Positions 1 through 7,241 of a stretch of DNA of 21,200 nt are shown here, in pieces (position 1 is the first letter of the stretch; the number at the start of each line of letters is the position of its first letter). This DNA comes from CAZDGB01 sp964504645 (GTDB lineage Bacteria; Planctomycetota; Planctomycetia; Planctomycetales; Planctomycetaceae). The stretch is taken from the NCBI GenBank assembly GCA_964504645.1, contig CAZDGB010000101.1:1-21200 (forward strand), given 5' to 3'. Position numbers and translations under genes: made by a program. Below the pieces are notes generated by a model. It was not told where the DNA came from. It saw nothing but the letters and a program-made list of their open reading frames with translations, and did no database searches.

Positions 1-421
1 GGACGAACGTTTGCGGTTCCTGTTCGACGATGTCGACGGCGGCAGCCACGCCCTCCTGGAATTGTTCATTCGTCGCGATGATGTGATCGGCGGGGACGAC
101 CAGCATGATCGGGTCGCGGTCGATGGCCAGCAGTTGCAGCGCCGCGAGGCCGATGCAGGGGGCCGTGTTGCGGCCGCACGGTTCGAGCAGAACTTGTTCG
201 GGCGGGACGTCGGGAAGCTGGCGGCGGGTTTCCTCGGCGTGGGCTTGGTTGGTGACCACCCAGTAGCCGGCCGGGGGCGCGAGGGGCGCGCAGCGGTCGA
301 GAGTCGCCTGGATCAGAGTCCGGTCGCCGGCGAGCTGCAAGAATTGTTTCGGCCGCGCGCGGCGGCTTTCCGGCCAGAACCGCGTTCCGCTGCCGCCCGC
401 CATGATCACCACATGCAACAC
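1..421 (-). CDS. Mannose-1-phosphate guanylyltransferase (partial, 3' end beyond window)
   Basis: It makes GDP-mannose from mannose-1-phosphate and GTP in the cytoplasm, a precursor for polysaccharides and glycoconjugates. Only the first 140 residues are present. The N-terminus reads MLHVVIMAGGSGTRFWPESR, the nucleotide-binding signature of the ManC/GMP nucleotidyltransferase family, followed by PKQFLQL, EPCGRNTAPCIGLAAL and VVPADHII, all typical of this enzyme. I chose GTG at 421 because GGGAG lies 7 nt upstream on the minus strand and because the N-terminus then matches the family; ATG at 403 would remove the first strand of the Rossmann fold. It is divergent from a phosphosugar mutase gene, which fits sugar-nucleotide supply. 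Whether a C-terminal isomerase domain exists cannot be seen. Confidence 0.9.
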   Translation of the reverse strand, partial: MLHVVIMAGGSGTRFWPESRRARPKQFLQLAGDRTLIQATLDRCAPLAPPAGYWVVTNQAHAEETRRQLPDVPPEQVLLEPCGRNTAPCIGLAALQLLAIDRDPIMLVVPADHIIATNEQFQEGVAAAVDIVEQEPQTFV

Positions 422-451
422 AACGTCACTCCCGGATTTCGAACTCTACGC

Positions 452-457
452 TACAAT
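452..457 (+). promoter_or_regulatory. Possible -10 box (TACAAT) for the phosphosugar mutase
   Basis: TACAAT fits a sigma-70-type -10 element. Similar boxes sit before typA (TACAAT, 9083) and aceE (TAGAAT, 20420). No convincing -35 element is visible 16-18 bp upstream, so the call is tentative. Transcription from here would give a leader of about 160 nt containing three hairpins. Confidence 0.3.
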
Positions 458-465
458 ACTGCCCC

Positions 466-496
466 GTGGAGACCGCGAGTAGCGAACTCGCTCCAC
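466..496. repeat. Interrupted hairpin in the divergent intergenic region
   Basis: GTGGAG (466-471) pairs with CTCCAC (491-496), and CGAGT (476-480) pairs with ACTCG (486-490), with a 4-nt bulge (ACCG) on one side and a 5-nt loop. It lies between the guanylyltransferase and mutase genes, just downstream of a TACAAT box (452-457). Its role is unknown; it could be a leader structure for the mutase mRNA. Confidence 0.5.
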
Positions 497-522
497 AAAG
501 CCGCGGTGGGCAACCGCGGTCT
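497..522 (+). repeat. CCGCGG hairpin repeat, copy 1
   Basis: CCGCGGT (501-507) and ACCGCGG (513-519) form a perfect 7-bp stem with a 5-nt loop. The flanks AAAG on the left and TCTT on the right are shared with copy 3 (6984-7011). Copy 2 at 545-570 is the same element in the opposite orientation, so the pair forms a head-to-head arrangement like BIMEs made from REP sequences. Confidence 0.65.
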
Positions 523-544
523 TACGAATGACGTCGACAAAGAA

Positions 545-570
545 GGTCCGCGGATGCCCTCCGCGGCTTC
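545..570 (-). repeat. CCGCGG hairpin repeat, copy 2 (inverted)
   Basis: CCGCGGA (548-554) and TCCGCGG (560-566) form a perfect 7-bp stem with a 5-nt loop. Read on the minus strand, the element matches copy 1 almost base for base, apart from the paired A/T positions of the stem and small flank differences. Compensatory differences like these suggest that the stem-loop, not the exact sequence, is conserved. Confidence 0.65.
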
Positions 571-623
571 GAAAGCGAAATCGCATTCGCGGAGCGAGTG
601 CGCTAGTTTGCCAGAGGACTACG

Positions 624-2426
624 ATGGACTTCGAACCGATGGTCGATGCCGCCGTGGCGGCGGGGAAATTGACTCCGGCGGCGGCGAAGAATCTGAAGCC
701 GTGGCTGACGGAGAAATTCTATCGGCCCTATCGCGCGTCGCTGGAAAAACTGATCCGCGACCAGCAGTTCGCGGAGCTCGACCGGCTGTTCTGGGAACGG
801 ATTCCGTTCGGCACCGGAGGCCGCCGCGGACCGATGGGCGAGCTTGGCTCCGCGACCATCAATCGGCGGACGATTGCGGAATCGGCGTATGGCCTCGGCG
901 TGTACGTGAAGAAATCGGTCGGCACGAAAGCCTGGAAAGCCGTCGTCGCCTGCGACACGCGGAACCGGTCGCAGGAGTTCGCCCGCGTGACGGCGTCGGT
1001 GCTCGCGGCGCTCGGCTATCACGTCTATTGCTTTGAGCATCCCCGCTCGACGCCGGAACTGTCATTTGCAGTGCGGCATCTGGGCTGCGATACCGGCGCC
1101 ATGATCTCCGCGTCGCACAACCCGCCGTCCGACAATGGTTTCAAAGCCTACTGGTCGACCGGCGGGCAGGTGCTGGCGCCGCACGATGCGCGGATCATCG
1201 CCTGCGTCGACTCCGCGGGCGAGATCCCCGAACTGGATTTCGACCAGGCCGTGCGCGACGGCCAGATCGAACTCTTCGGCGAGAGCTTGGACAAAGCCTA
1301 CATCGCAGCCGTGTCGTCGCTCAGTTTGTCCGCGGCACGCGACATTCCGGCGCTGTTCACGCCGCTGCACGGCGTCGGCGAGACGTCGGTGTTTCAGGTG
1401 ATCCGACAGGCGGGATTCGCTCAGGTCCACAAGTTCGAGCCGCAGTGCACGCAGGACGGCAACTTCCCGAACGTGCCGGATCATTTGCCGAACCCCGAGC
1501 GCCCGGAAGTCTTTCAACCCGCGATCGAGGCGGCCAAAGGAACCGACGTCGCGTTGATTCTCGCGTCGGACCCGGACGCCGATCGGCTGGCCGTTGCCGT
1601 AAAAGACGCCGCCGGCGCGTTCCACGTGCTGACTGGCAACCAGATGGGAGCGCTGCTCGTCGATTACATTCTGCGAAAACGCCAGGCGGCGAAGACGCTG
1701 TCGCCGAAGCATTTTGTCGTCCAGACGCTCGTCACGACGCCGATGATCGCGACGATCGCCAAGAGCTACGGCGTGCGGGCGATCGACAATTTGCTGGTCG
1801 GGTTCAAATACATCGGCGAGACGATCGACCGCGAAGGGCCGGAGAAATTCGTGTTCGGCGCGGAGGAGTCGCTGGGGTATCTGGCGGGAACGTACGCCCG
1901 CGACAAGGACGCCGCGGTCGCCGCGCTCTACGGATTGGAACTCGCCGCCGAATTGCGCCGCGAAGGAAAGACGCTGCTCGACCGGCTCGACGAGCTGTAC
2001 GCGGAACACGGGGTGTATCTGGAAGGACAAGTGTCGCTGACGAGCGCCGGGCCGCAGGGGATCCAGGAAATCGGCCGCATCCTGTCGACCTTCCGCCGCG
2101 AACCGCCGAGCGAAGTCGGCGATTTGAAGCTGAAGCGCGTGCGCGACTATCTGACGCAGGAAGTCCGCCAGTTGCCGGACAACACGCGGGTGGAAGGGAT
2201 CACGTATCCGAAAGGCGACCTGTTGATCGCCGAAGGAGAATCGCCGGACTGCGAAGTGACGATCGCGTTGCGTCCGTCGGGCACCGAGCCGAAGATCAAG
2301 TTCTACCTGTTCGTGCGGTGCACGGCGTCAGGGACTGTCGCCCGCCGCCGGGAAATCGCCGAACGCACGCTGGGGAACGCGAGCCGGGCCTGGCGCGGGT
2401 GGGCTGATGTGGTCCGTCGTGGGTGA
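624..2426 (+). CDS. Phosphosugar mutase (phosphoglucomutase/phosphomannomutase superfamily)
   Basis: It interconverts hexose 1- and 6-phosphates through a phosphoserine intermediate. The 600-residue protein has all four family signatures: the catalytic loop SASHNP with phosphoserine Ser164, the Mg-binding loop DPDADR (316-321), the sugar-binding motif with EES (from 414), and the phosphate-binding loop RPSGTEPK (550-557). Length and C-terminal loop fit the PGM2-like phosphoglucomutase type better than short phosphomannomutases; substrate preference cannot be decided from sequence. ATG 624 is preferred because AGAGGA lies just upstream. An in-frame ATG at 528 would add 32 residues translated from repeat DNA, with no ribosome binding site. 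Its last 99 bp overlap the convergent PDZ gene. Divergence from a mannose-1-phosphate guanylyltransferase suggests a role in nucleotide-sugar synthesis. Confidence 0.93.
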   Translation: MDFEPMVDAAVAAGKLTPAAAKNLKPWLTEKFYRPYRASLEKLIRDQQFAELDRLFWERIPFGTGGRRGPMGELGSATINRRTIAESAYGLGVYVKKSVGTKAWKAVVACDTRNRSQEFARVTASVLAALGYHVYCFEHPRSTPELSFAVRHLGCDTGAMISASHNPPSDNGFKAYWSTGGQVLAPHDARIIACVDSAGEIPELDFDQAVRDGQIELFGESLDKAYIAAVSSLSLSAARDIPALFTPLHGVGETSVFQVIRQAGFAQVHKFEPQCTQDGNFPNVPDHLPNPERPEVFQPAIEAAKGTDVALILASDPDADRLAVAVKDAAGAFHVLTGNQMGALLVDYILRKRQAAKTLSPKHFVVQTLVTTPMIATIAKSYGVRAIDNLLVGFKYIGETIDREGPEKFVFGAEESLGYLAGTYARDKDAAVAALYGLELAAELRREGKTLLDRLDELYAEHGVYLEGQVSLTSAGPQGIQEIGRILSTFRREPPSEVGDLKLKRVRDYLTQEVRQLPDNTRVEGITYPKGDLLIAEGESPDCEVTIALRPSGTEPKIKFYLFVRCTASGTVARRREIAERTLGNASRAWRGWADVVRRG

Positions 2427-3479
2427 GAAGCGTCCGCGGCCCGCAGGACCGATCGGCGGACCATCGGGCTCCGGCAACTGCAAGCTGGATTCCGCGACTT
2501 CCTCGGCGGGATCGCCGTCGCAACGGCACTGCCCGGTGCCGAAATCGGATCCGAGCGTGATCGTGATGTCCTGCTGCTGATTTCTGCGGAGGATTTTCAG
2601 CCGCACCACCGTGCCGGGCGGGCGAGCCTTCAAGGCCATCATGTAATCGGCGGTGTCGCCAATCGTTTGATCGTCCATCTCCAGGAGGACATCGTCTTCC
2701 TGCAGGCCGGCGAGCATGGCGGGCGATTGCGGAGCGAGGCGGCGAATGCGCACGCCGCTCGGTTCGGATTGATCGCGAGGATCGCGGACCAGCAAGCCGA
2801 GGCAGCTCTCGAACTGCCGGCGGACCGCAGTGAATTCCTTTAATTTCAGAATCGCCGCGCGGGAGACCGGCGCGTCGGTGGCGATGTGGACGGACATCGA
2901 GCGGTTCTGGCGATGAAAGCCGCGAAAGAACTTCAGGCCGTCGTCGCCGCCCGACCAGTCTGGGCCGATCACCACGATGTCGTAGGGGAACTGCGAATCT
3001 GCCCCGCGCTGGACGGCGAGCGGGCTGATCACGAACTTGGCGCCGAACGACTGGATCTTGGAGCACGCCCGCAGCAGCCGCCGGGACATGTTGGCCTGCA
3101 ACAACTGTTCGGCGGCATGGCGGATGGCGCGCACGTCGTGCACGATCAACCGTTCGATGGCGTCTTCGGCGGCATCGGAGGTCGCCTCATCGGCGGAGAC
3201 GTAGAGATCTTCCAGCACGAGGAAGATTTGCTCGAACTGGTCGTCCGACGCCTCGGGAATCGCCTCGATCAGGGCGGGGACCGATTCCGGCCCGCGGGAC
3301 AAGAGCCCGGCGGCCGCGCCGCGCCGCACCACGTCGCGCGAGTTCCCGAGCATCTCGACGAGTTGGGCGGAACTGGACTGGTAGAGCCCGGCGGTCTCGG
3401 GGTCTGGACGCGTCACCGTGTAGACCAGGACGGTCACCACAGCCATCACAATGAGGATACGCCAAGTCCAACCCTGCAT
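2328..3479 (-). CDS. Membrane-anchored PDZ-domain protein
   Basis: The 383-residue protein begins with a single hydrophobic segment (about residues 6-23) that could be a signal anchor, so the rest is probably periplasmic. Residues about 35-135 are helical and HEAT-like (for example VVRRGAAAGLLSRGPESVPA). A middle region has no domain I recognise. A PDZ domain covers about 240-315, with the typical GVRIRRLAPQSPAMLAGLQ and DDVLLEMDDQTI segments. No protease catalytic domain is seen, so it is more likely an adaptor or scaffold than a HtrA protease. The proline-rich C-terminus runs antisense into the 3' end of the mutase gene. The start has a good GGAGG 5 nt upstream. It lies 152 bp downstream of the GGDEF gene on the same strand and may be cotranscribed with it. 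Confidence 0.75.
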   Translation of the reverse strand: MQGWTWRILIVMAVVTVLVYTVTRPDPETAGLYQSSSAQLVEMLGNSRDVVRRGAAAGLLSRGPESVPALIEAIPEASDDQFEQIFLVLEDLYVSADEATSDAAEDAIERLIVHDVRAIRHAAEQLLQANMSRRLLRACSKIQSFGAKFVISPLAVQRGADSQFPYDIVVIGPDWSGGDDGLKFFRGFHRQNRSMSVHIATDAPVSRAAILKLKEFTAVRRQFESCLGLLVRDPRDQSEPSGVRIRRLAPQSPAMLAGLQEDDVLLEMDDQTIGDTADYMMALKARPPGTVVRLKILRRNQQQDITITLGSDFGTGQCRCDGDPAEEVAESSLQLPEPDGPPIGPAGRGRFSPTTDHISPPAPGPARVPQRAFGDFPAAGDSP

Positions 3480-3631
3480 GGCAGCCTCCTTCTCCTGCGA
3501 GAACTCGCCTGCGACCCACGCTGTCGCAGATTCTAACTTTCCCCTGCGGGGAAGCGAAGATCAAGTCTTGGAAAAATGGGATCTCCGGATTTTCAGAATT
3601 CGATGTCGAGAAGGGAGTCGGTCTGTTCAGG

Positions 3632-4444
3632 TCAGCGCGGCAATGTCTCGTAGCGCGTTTCGCCGCGGCCGCTGCGTTTGGCTTCGTACAACACGCGGTC
3701 GGTCTCCCGCAGGCAGGCCTCGACGTCCCAGTTTCCCGGGAGAAACGTCACGACGCCCACGCCGTACGTCAACGGAGCAAACTGCGGCTCCAAGTCGGTG
3801 AGGAGGGCCTGCCGGATGCGCTGCACGGCGGGGACGGCGGCTTCGGGGCCGGTCTCGGGAAAGAGCGTCACGAACTCGTCGCCCCCCAGCCGCGCCACGA
3901 AATCGTACTGGCGAATCTGCCGCGAGAGCGTCTGGGCGGTGACTTGCAGCGCGCGGTCGCCAGCGGCGTGTCCGCGCTGATCGTTCACCGCCTTGAAACC
4001 GTCGCCGTCCCAGACCGCGAGGGTCAGCGGCCGCCGGAATCGCCCGGCGCGGCTCAATTCCGCGGTGCAGCGCTCGTAGAACGCCTGCCGATTCGGCACG
4101 CCCGTCAACGCATCGAGCCGGGCGCGACGATGCTCGGCTTGCCAGCGGGTGCGCAGCCCGGCGATCCACCACGCCAAAGCGAGCGCAACACTGGCCTGCA
4201 GTGCTATCGAGGCAAACGCGATGCCCGTGTGCTCGGCGGATGTGCACCAGCGTCCAATCAACCACGCGGCCGAACAAACGGCGGCGACGCGCAGTCCGCA
4301 CCAGCCGCCGAGGAGGGCGAGGCCGGCGACGCCGAGCGCAACGGCGACTTCGGCAACTGGTCCGACGACGGGAATAAACGCCAGGGCCACGCAGAGAACG
4401 GCGAGCAAGACTCCGGCGATCGGCGGAGGGCTGTGCACGAACAT
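3632..4444 (-). CDS. Membrane GGDEF-domain diguanylate cyclase
   Basis: It is predicted to make cyclic di-GMP from two GTP at the inner membrane. The N-terminal 95 residues hold about four hydrophobic segments with short loops and no recognisable sensor domain. The GGDEF domain starts near residue 106 (DALTGVPNR). It has the metal- and substrate-binding stretch DGDGFKAVND and an intact active-site GGDEF at 187-191. RQYD at 178-181 lies exactly five residues before GGDEF, the position of the product-inhibition I-site, so feedback inhibition is expected. No EAL or HD-GYP domain is attached. At 270 residues it is a compact cyclase. It starts 30 bp after the end of the one-TM protein gene and probably shares its transcript; its ribosome binding site is weak. 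Confidence 0.92.
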   Translation of the reverse strand: MFVHSPPPIAGVLLAVLCVALAFIPVVGPVAEVAVALGVAGLALLGGWCGLRVAAVCSAAWLIGRWCTSAEHTGIAFASIALQASVALALAWWIAGLRTRWQAEHRRARLDALTGVPNRQAFYERCTAELSRAGRFRRPLTLAVWDGDGFKAVNDQRGHAAGDRALQVTAQTLSRQIRQYDFVARLGGDEFVTLFPETGPEAAVPAVQRIRQALLTDLEPQFAPLTYGVGVVTFLPGNWDVEACLRETDRVLYEAKRSGRGETRYETLPR

Positions 4445-4474
4445 CTCGTTGTCAGAGAGCGTAAAGCAAATGCT

Positions 4475-4996
4475 CTACTTGGGCGGAGCCGGCGGTACTC
4501 TGAGCAGCGCGTCGATTTGTCGGAGCACGTCGTCGGTCGCTGGATAGATTTTCGGCGCGACGTGCGCTTCCAAGGGGACGCCGTTGGGACCGACGACCTG
4601 GGCGGGCGGCAACGGGAAGACGCCCTCTGTGACGACGAACGATTTGCCGTGGCGCAGCACCGGCACTACCCACGCGGTGTTTTTCGGCGGGAGCTGCTTC
4701 GGCAAGTCCTGCACGGTGACGGGGCCTTGCAGTTCACCGCGTTTCAGTTCGCGCTCGACGTGAAACGTTCCCTTCGCCGGATCTTCGCAGCGGCCGACGA
4801 AGACGAAGTGGGATTCCTCGATCTGCGCGCGATTCACGACGTCCGGGTTCGCGGTGTTCCAGGTCATCGCGGCGAGGGCGACGATCCAGATCAGGACGGC
4901 GGCACCCGCGCAGCGCACGCGCAGCGAAGTGTGCCACGCAGCACGGCCGACGTCTTTCGTTTCGATCGGCGCGGCAACGGGGGGCGCGGCGGACAT
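4475..4996 (-). CDS. Hypothetical single-pass membrane protein
   Basis: I do not recognise the family. The 173-residue product has a short cytoplasmic N-terminus, one transmembrane segment (about residues 31-50, GAAVLIWIVALAAMTW), and an extracytoplasmic domain of about 120 residues. That domain includes SHFVFVGRCEDPAKGTFHVE, a pattern suggesting a beta-rich fold, and a proline-rich end. The start is ATG 4996, which overlaps the TGA of the upstream gene as ATGA, indicating translational coupling; a longer in-frame ORF back to 5170 is antisense-like arginine-rich sequence and was discarded. It sits between a Minf_1886 protein and a diguanylate cyclase. Confidence 0.7.
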   Translation of the reverse strand: MSAAPPVAAPIETKDVGRAAWHTSLRVRCAGAAVLIWIVALAAMTWNTANPDVVNRAQIEESHFVFVGRCEDPAKGTFHVERELKRGELQGPVTVQDLPKQLPPKNTAWVVPVLRHGKSFVVTEGVFPLPPAQVVGPNGVPLEAHVAPKIYPATDDVLRQIDALLRVPPAPPK

Positions 4997-5394
4997 CAAG
5001 CGCAAAAGGCTCGAGAGGTGTCGATGACGTACTCGTTCAGGAAGGCGTCGTCGAAGGAGTAGACGGCGTCGAAATCGCTGAGGTGGTCGTGCTCGGTGCG
5101 GCGCAGCTCGCCGATCTCCACGAGTTCGAACACGATGCGGCCGAAGTCGGACGTGTCGCGCACGCCCCACGAGGCGAAGACGGTCGGTGCGAGCATGCCG
5201 TACTGCTTGGACGCCAGGATGCGAACCCCTTCCAGCAATTCGCGGCCGGAGATGTGCGCGCCTTCATCGTGCTGATGCGCCGAATTCGTGCGGCTCAACA
5301 ATTCCTGCGTGGCCGACAAGGCTTCCTTGATGAACAGGTAAGCCTGGTGATGATAAGTCGGTCGTGAACGTGGGGAACGCCGGATGATGCTCAT
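4996..5394 (-). CDS. Minf_1886 family protein
   Basis: The family is uncharacterised and known from Planctomycetes and Verrucomicrobia. The 132-residue product has its hallmarks: an N-terminal YLFIKEALSATQ helix, the central HISGRELLEGVRILASKQYG and VFASWGVRDTSDFGRIVFEL segments, and near the C-terminus SDFDAVYSFDDAF. There is no signal peptide or membrane segment, so it is expected in the cytoplasm. It is the first gene of a probable minus-strand operon with a one-TM protein (ATGA overlap) and a diguanylate cyclase. Its ribosome binding site is weak. Recognition rests on remembered family pattern, not on a search. Confidence 0.8.
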   Translation of the reverse strand: MSIIRRSPRSRPTYHHQAYLFIKEALSATQELLSRTNSAHQHDEGAHISGRELLEGVRILASKQYGMLAPTVFASWGVRDTSDFGRIVFELVEIGELRRTEHDHLSDFDAVYSFDDAFLNEYVIDTSRAFCA

Positions 5395-5490
5395 GGTGCC
5401 CGCTCACTGAAGATCGCCCCGCCGCAACCACGCCCCACCTCTGCTGTTTGCTGGCGGTGTGCCTCGCGGAAGTCGGCCGCGAATCGGATG

Positions 5491-5501
5491 ATTCCAGGAA
5501 T
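5491..5501. promoter_or_regulatory. Small dyad ATTCCAGGAAT next to an AT-rich patch in the divergent intergenic region
   Basis: ATTCCAGGAAT is a perfect 5-bp dyad around a central A, directly followed by the AT-rich TGATATAACATAC (5501-5513). This is the most AT-rich spot between the divergent Minf_1886 and GT4 genes, so it is a reasonable place for a promoter with an operator. No clear -35/-10 pair could be assigned on either strand. Confidence 0.3.
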
Positions 5502-5598
5502 GATATAACATACAGGGAAAATCGCGTGCAACGGAAGTGTAGTTTTGTGCCGAGACGAATCAGTGAAAATGGATGATTGACCGGGCTGCGACCGGCCC

Positions 5599-5661
5599 GC
5601 TGCGAGCCCGCAAGCGTCGATCGCAAGCTTCGCTTCCGAATCACGCTTGCGAGTTCGCAGC
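5599..5661. repeat. Long imperfect inverted repeat upstream of the GT4 gene
   Basis: The 19-nt arms GCTGCGAGCCCGCAAGCGT (5599-5617) and ACGCTTGCGAGTTCGCAGC (5643-5661) pair with only two mismatches across a 25-nt loop. The right arm ends 22 nt before the preferred GT4 start. It could be a mobile palindrome or a leader structure that controls translation. Confidence 0.6.
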
Positions 5662-5683
5662 CGCGTGCTCTACGCTCGATTTC

Positions 5684-6985
5684 ATGAGCGGTTCCCTCGA
5701 AAGCGCAGCGCGGCCCCACGTGGTGATTCTCACGGCGGGCGGGGCCGGCATGTTCTGCGGCAGTTGCCTGCACGACAACACCTGGGCCCGCGTGCTGCAA
5801 GCGTCGGGCTATGAAATCAGCCTGATCCCGACTTACACGCCGATCCGTGTCGACGAGGAAAATCTCAGCCAGTCCCAAGTGTTCTTCGGCGGCGTCAATG
5901 TCTATTTGAATTCGCTCTGGTCGTGGTACCGGCGGCTGCCGGCGTTTCTCAAGCGCGGCCTCGACCATCCGGCCGTCATCCGCGGATTGACGCAGTTCGG
6001 TTTGAGCACCGAAGCCGGCCAACTCGGGCAGTTGACCTCCGACATGCTCGCCGGGGAAGACGGCCCGCACCGCGCGGCGATCGCGGAGCTCGCCGCCCAC
6101 ATCCGCCATTTGCGGCCCGACGTGGTCCTGTTCACCAATGCGCTGCTGTCGGGCGCGCTGCGGGGGATTCGCGCTGCGACGTCGGCGCGGCTGCTGTGCA
6201 TTCTGCAGGGAGACGACATCTTTCTCGAAGGGCTGATCGAACCCTACAAGTCCCGCGTATTGGCGGAGGCCAGCCGGCGGGCCGCGGAGTTCGACGGCTT
6301 CGTCGTGCACAGCCGGTACTATCGCGATTTCATGTCGGATTATTTGAAGTTGCCGGCGGAGAAGTTCCACGTCGTGCCGCTGACGATCGATTGCCGCAAG
6401 CACGACGGGCGCCCCAAGCCGGAGCTGCACGCTCCGCCGGTGATCGGCTATTTCGCCCGCATCTGCCGGGAGAAAGGGCTGCATCAGCTGGTGGAAGGCG
6501 CGCTCCGGCTCCGGCAGCGCTTGCCGCAGTTCCGCATTCGGGCCGCGGGATACCTCGCCGCGGAGCACAAACCCTACCTGGAGTCAGTTCGAAAGCTGGC
6601 GGAGCCGTTGGGCTCCGATTTCGAATACGTCGGCAGCCCCGACACCCATGCGGAAAAGGTCGCGTTCCTGCAATCGCTCGACGTCCTCTCGGTTCCGACG
6701 GTGTACCACGAACCGAAAGGGATTTATCTGCTGGAGGCGTGGGCCAACGGCGTGCCGGTCGTGCAGCCGAGCCACGGAGCGTTTCCGGAACTGGTCGATT
6801 CGACCAGCGGAGGGCTGCTCTATCCCCCCGATGATCCCGAGTCGCTCGCCGCAGCTCTGGAGCGCATGCTGACGCAGCCCGCAGTCCGGCGCAACTCTGC
6901 CGAAGCCGGCTGGCAACGCGTGCGGGAAGCCCACGATTTCTCGTCGCTCGCCGCGGCGTCAGACGCGCTGTTCGGCGTCTCCTAA
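5684..6985 (+). CDS. Glycosyltransferase family 4 protein
   Basis: It is a retaining GT-B glycosyltransferase, expected to move a sugar from a nucleotide-sugar donor in the cytoplasm; donor and acceptor are unknown. The 433-residue product has an N-terminal acceptor domain beginning HVVILTAGGAGMFCGSCLHD and a C-terminal donor domain. The donor domain carries VIGYFARICREKGLHQLVEG and the EX7E motif EPKGIYLLE (Glu343 and Glu351). ATG 5684 is preferred because the Rossmann strand begins about 12 residues later. An ATG at 5573 would translate the upstream inverted repeat. No clear Shine-Dalgarno sequence precedes 5684. It is monocistronic by appearance, ending at a CCGCGG hairpin. Confidence 0.88.
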   Translation: MSGSLESAARPHVVILTAGGAGMFCGSCLHDNTWARVLQASGYEISLIPTYTPIRVDEENLSQSQVFFGGVNVYLNSLWSWYRRLPAFLKRGLDHPAVIRGLTQFGLSTEAGQLGQLTSDMLAGEDGPHRAAIAELAAHIRHLRPDVVLFTNALLSGALRGIRAATSARLLCILQGDDIFLEGLIEPYKSRVLAEASRRAAEFDGFVVHSRYYRDFMSDYLKLPAEKFHVVPLTIDCRKHDGRPKPELHAPPVIGYFARICREKGLHQLVEGALRLRQRLPQFRIRAAGYLAAEHKPYLESVRKLAEPLGSDFEYVGSPDTHAEKVAFLQSLDVLSVPTVYHEPKGIYLLEAWANGVPVVQPSHGAFPELVDSTSGGLLYPPDDPESLAAALERMLTQPAVRRNSAEAGWQRVREAHDFSSLAAASDALFGVS

Positions 6986-7011
6986 AGCCGCGGATGGCAT
7001 CCGCGGTCTTC
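6984..7011 (+). repeat. CCGCGG hairpin repeat, copy 3
   Basis: CCGCGGATG (6988-6996) and CATCCGCGG (6998-7006) form a perfect 9-bp stem around a single G, flanked by AAAG and TCTT as in copy 1. The left flank overlaps the last two bases of the GT4 stop codon, so the element may also end transcription of that gene, though no T-tract follows. Confidence 0.65.
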
Positions 7012-7070
7012 GGCCTTTCCTAAGCGTCATTCTGAAGACCGCCAACCGCGGCGATTCGGCGAAATCCGCC

Positions 7071-7091
7071 GGTGTCGGCACAACCGGCACC
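7071..7091 (+). promoter_or_regulatory. Hairpin in the region before the BBP7 gene
   Basis: GGTGTCGG (7071-7078) and CCGGCACC (7084-7091) form an 8-bp stem with one T-G wobble and a 5-nt loop, 150 bp before the BBP7 start. It may be a terminator for the preceding gene or part of the leader. The rest of 7012-7241 shows no gene and no convincing promoter. Confidence 0.35.
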
Positions 7092-7241
7092 ATCGCTACA
7101 AGCGCAAATTCCGTCAAAATCCCGATTATCGATACAGATTGCCAAGTCCCCGGTCCGATACTACCCGCAGGTGTCTGCGCCGGGATTGTCCTGCGCAGGC
7201 TCGGCATTTGGCACGGGACGGTCACCGTCGGGGTACGACGC

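Noticed and set aside
497..570. Possible CRISPR repeats
   Set aside because: Only two copies here and one far away, in mixed orientation, with no regular spacers and no cas genes.
528..623. N-terminal extension of the phosphosugar mutase from ATG 528
   Set aside because: It translates the CCGCGG repeat and has no ribosome binding site, whereas ATG 624 has AGAGGA and gives the usual N-terminus.
11..1036. A 341-residue open frame on the plus strand at the left edge
   Set aside because: Antisense to the guanylyltransferase, then through repeat DNA and the mutase in another frame; no recognisable domain.
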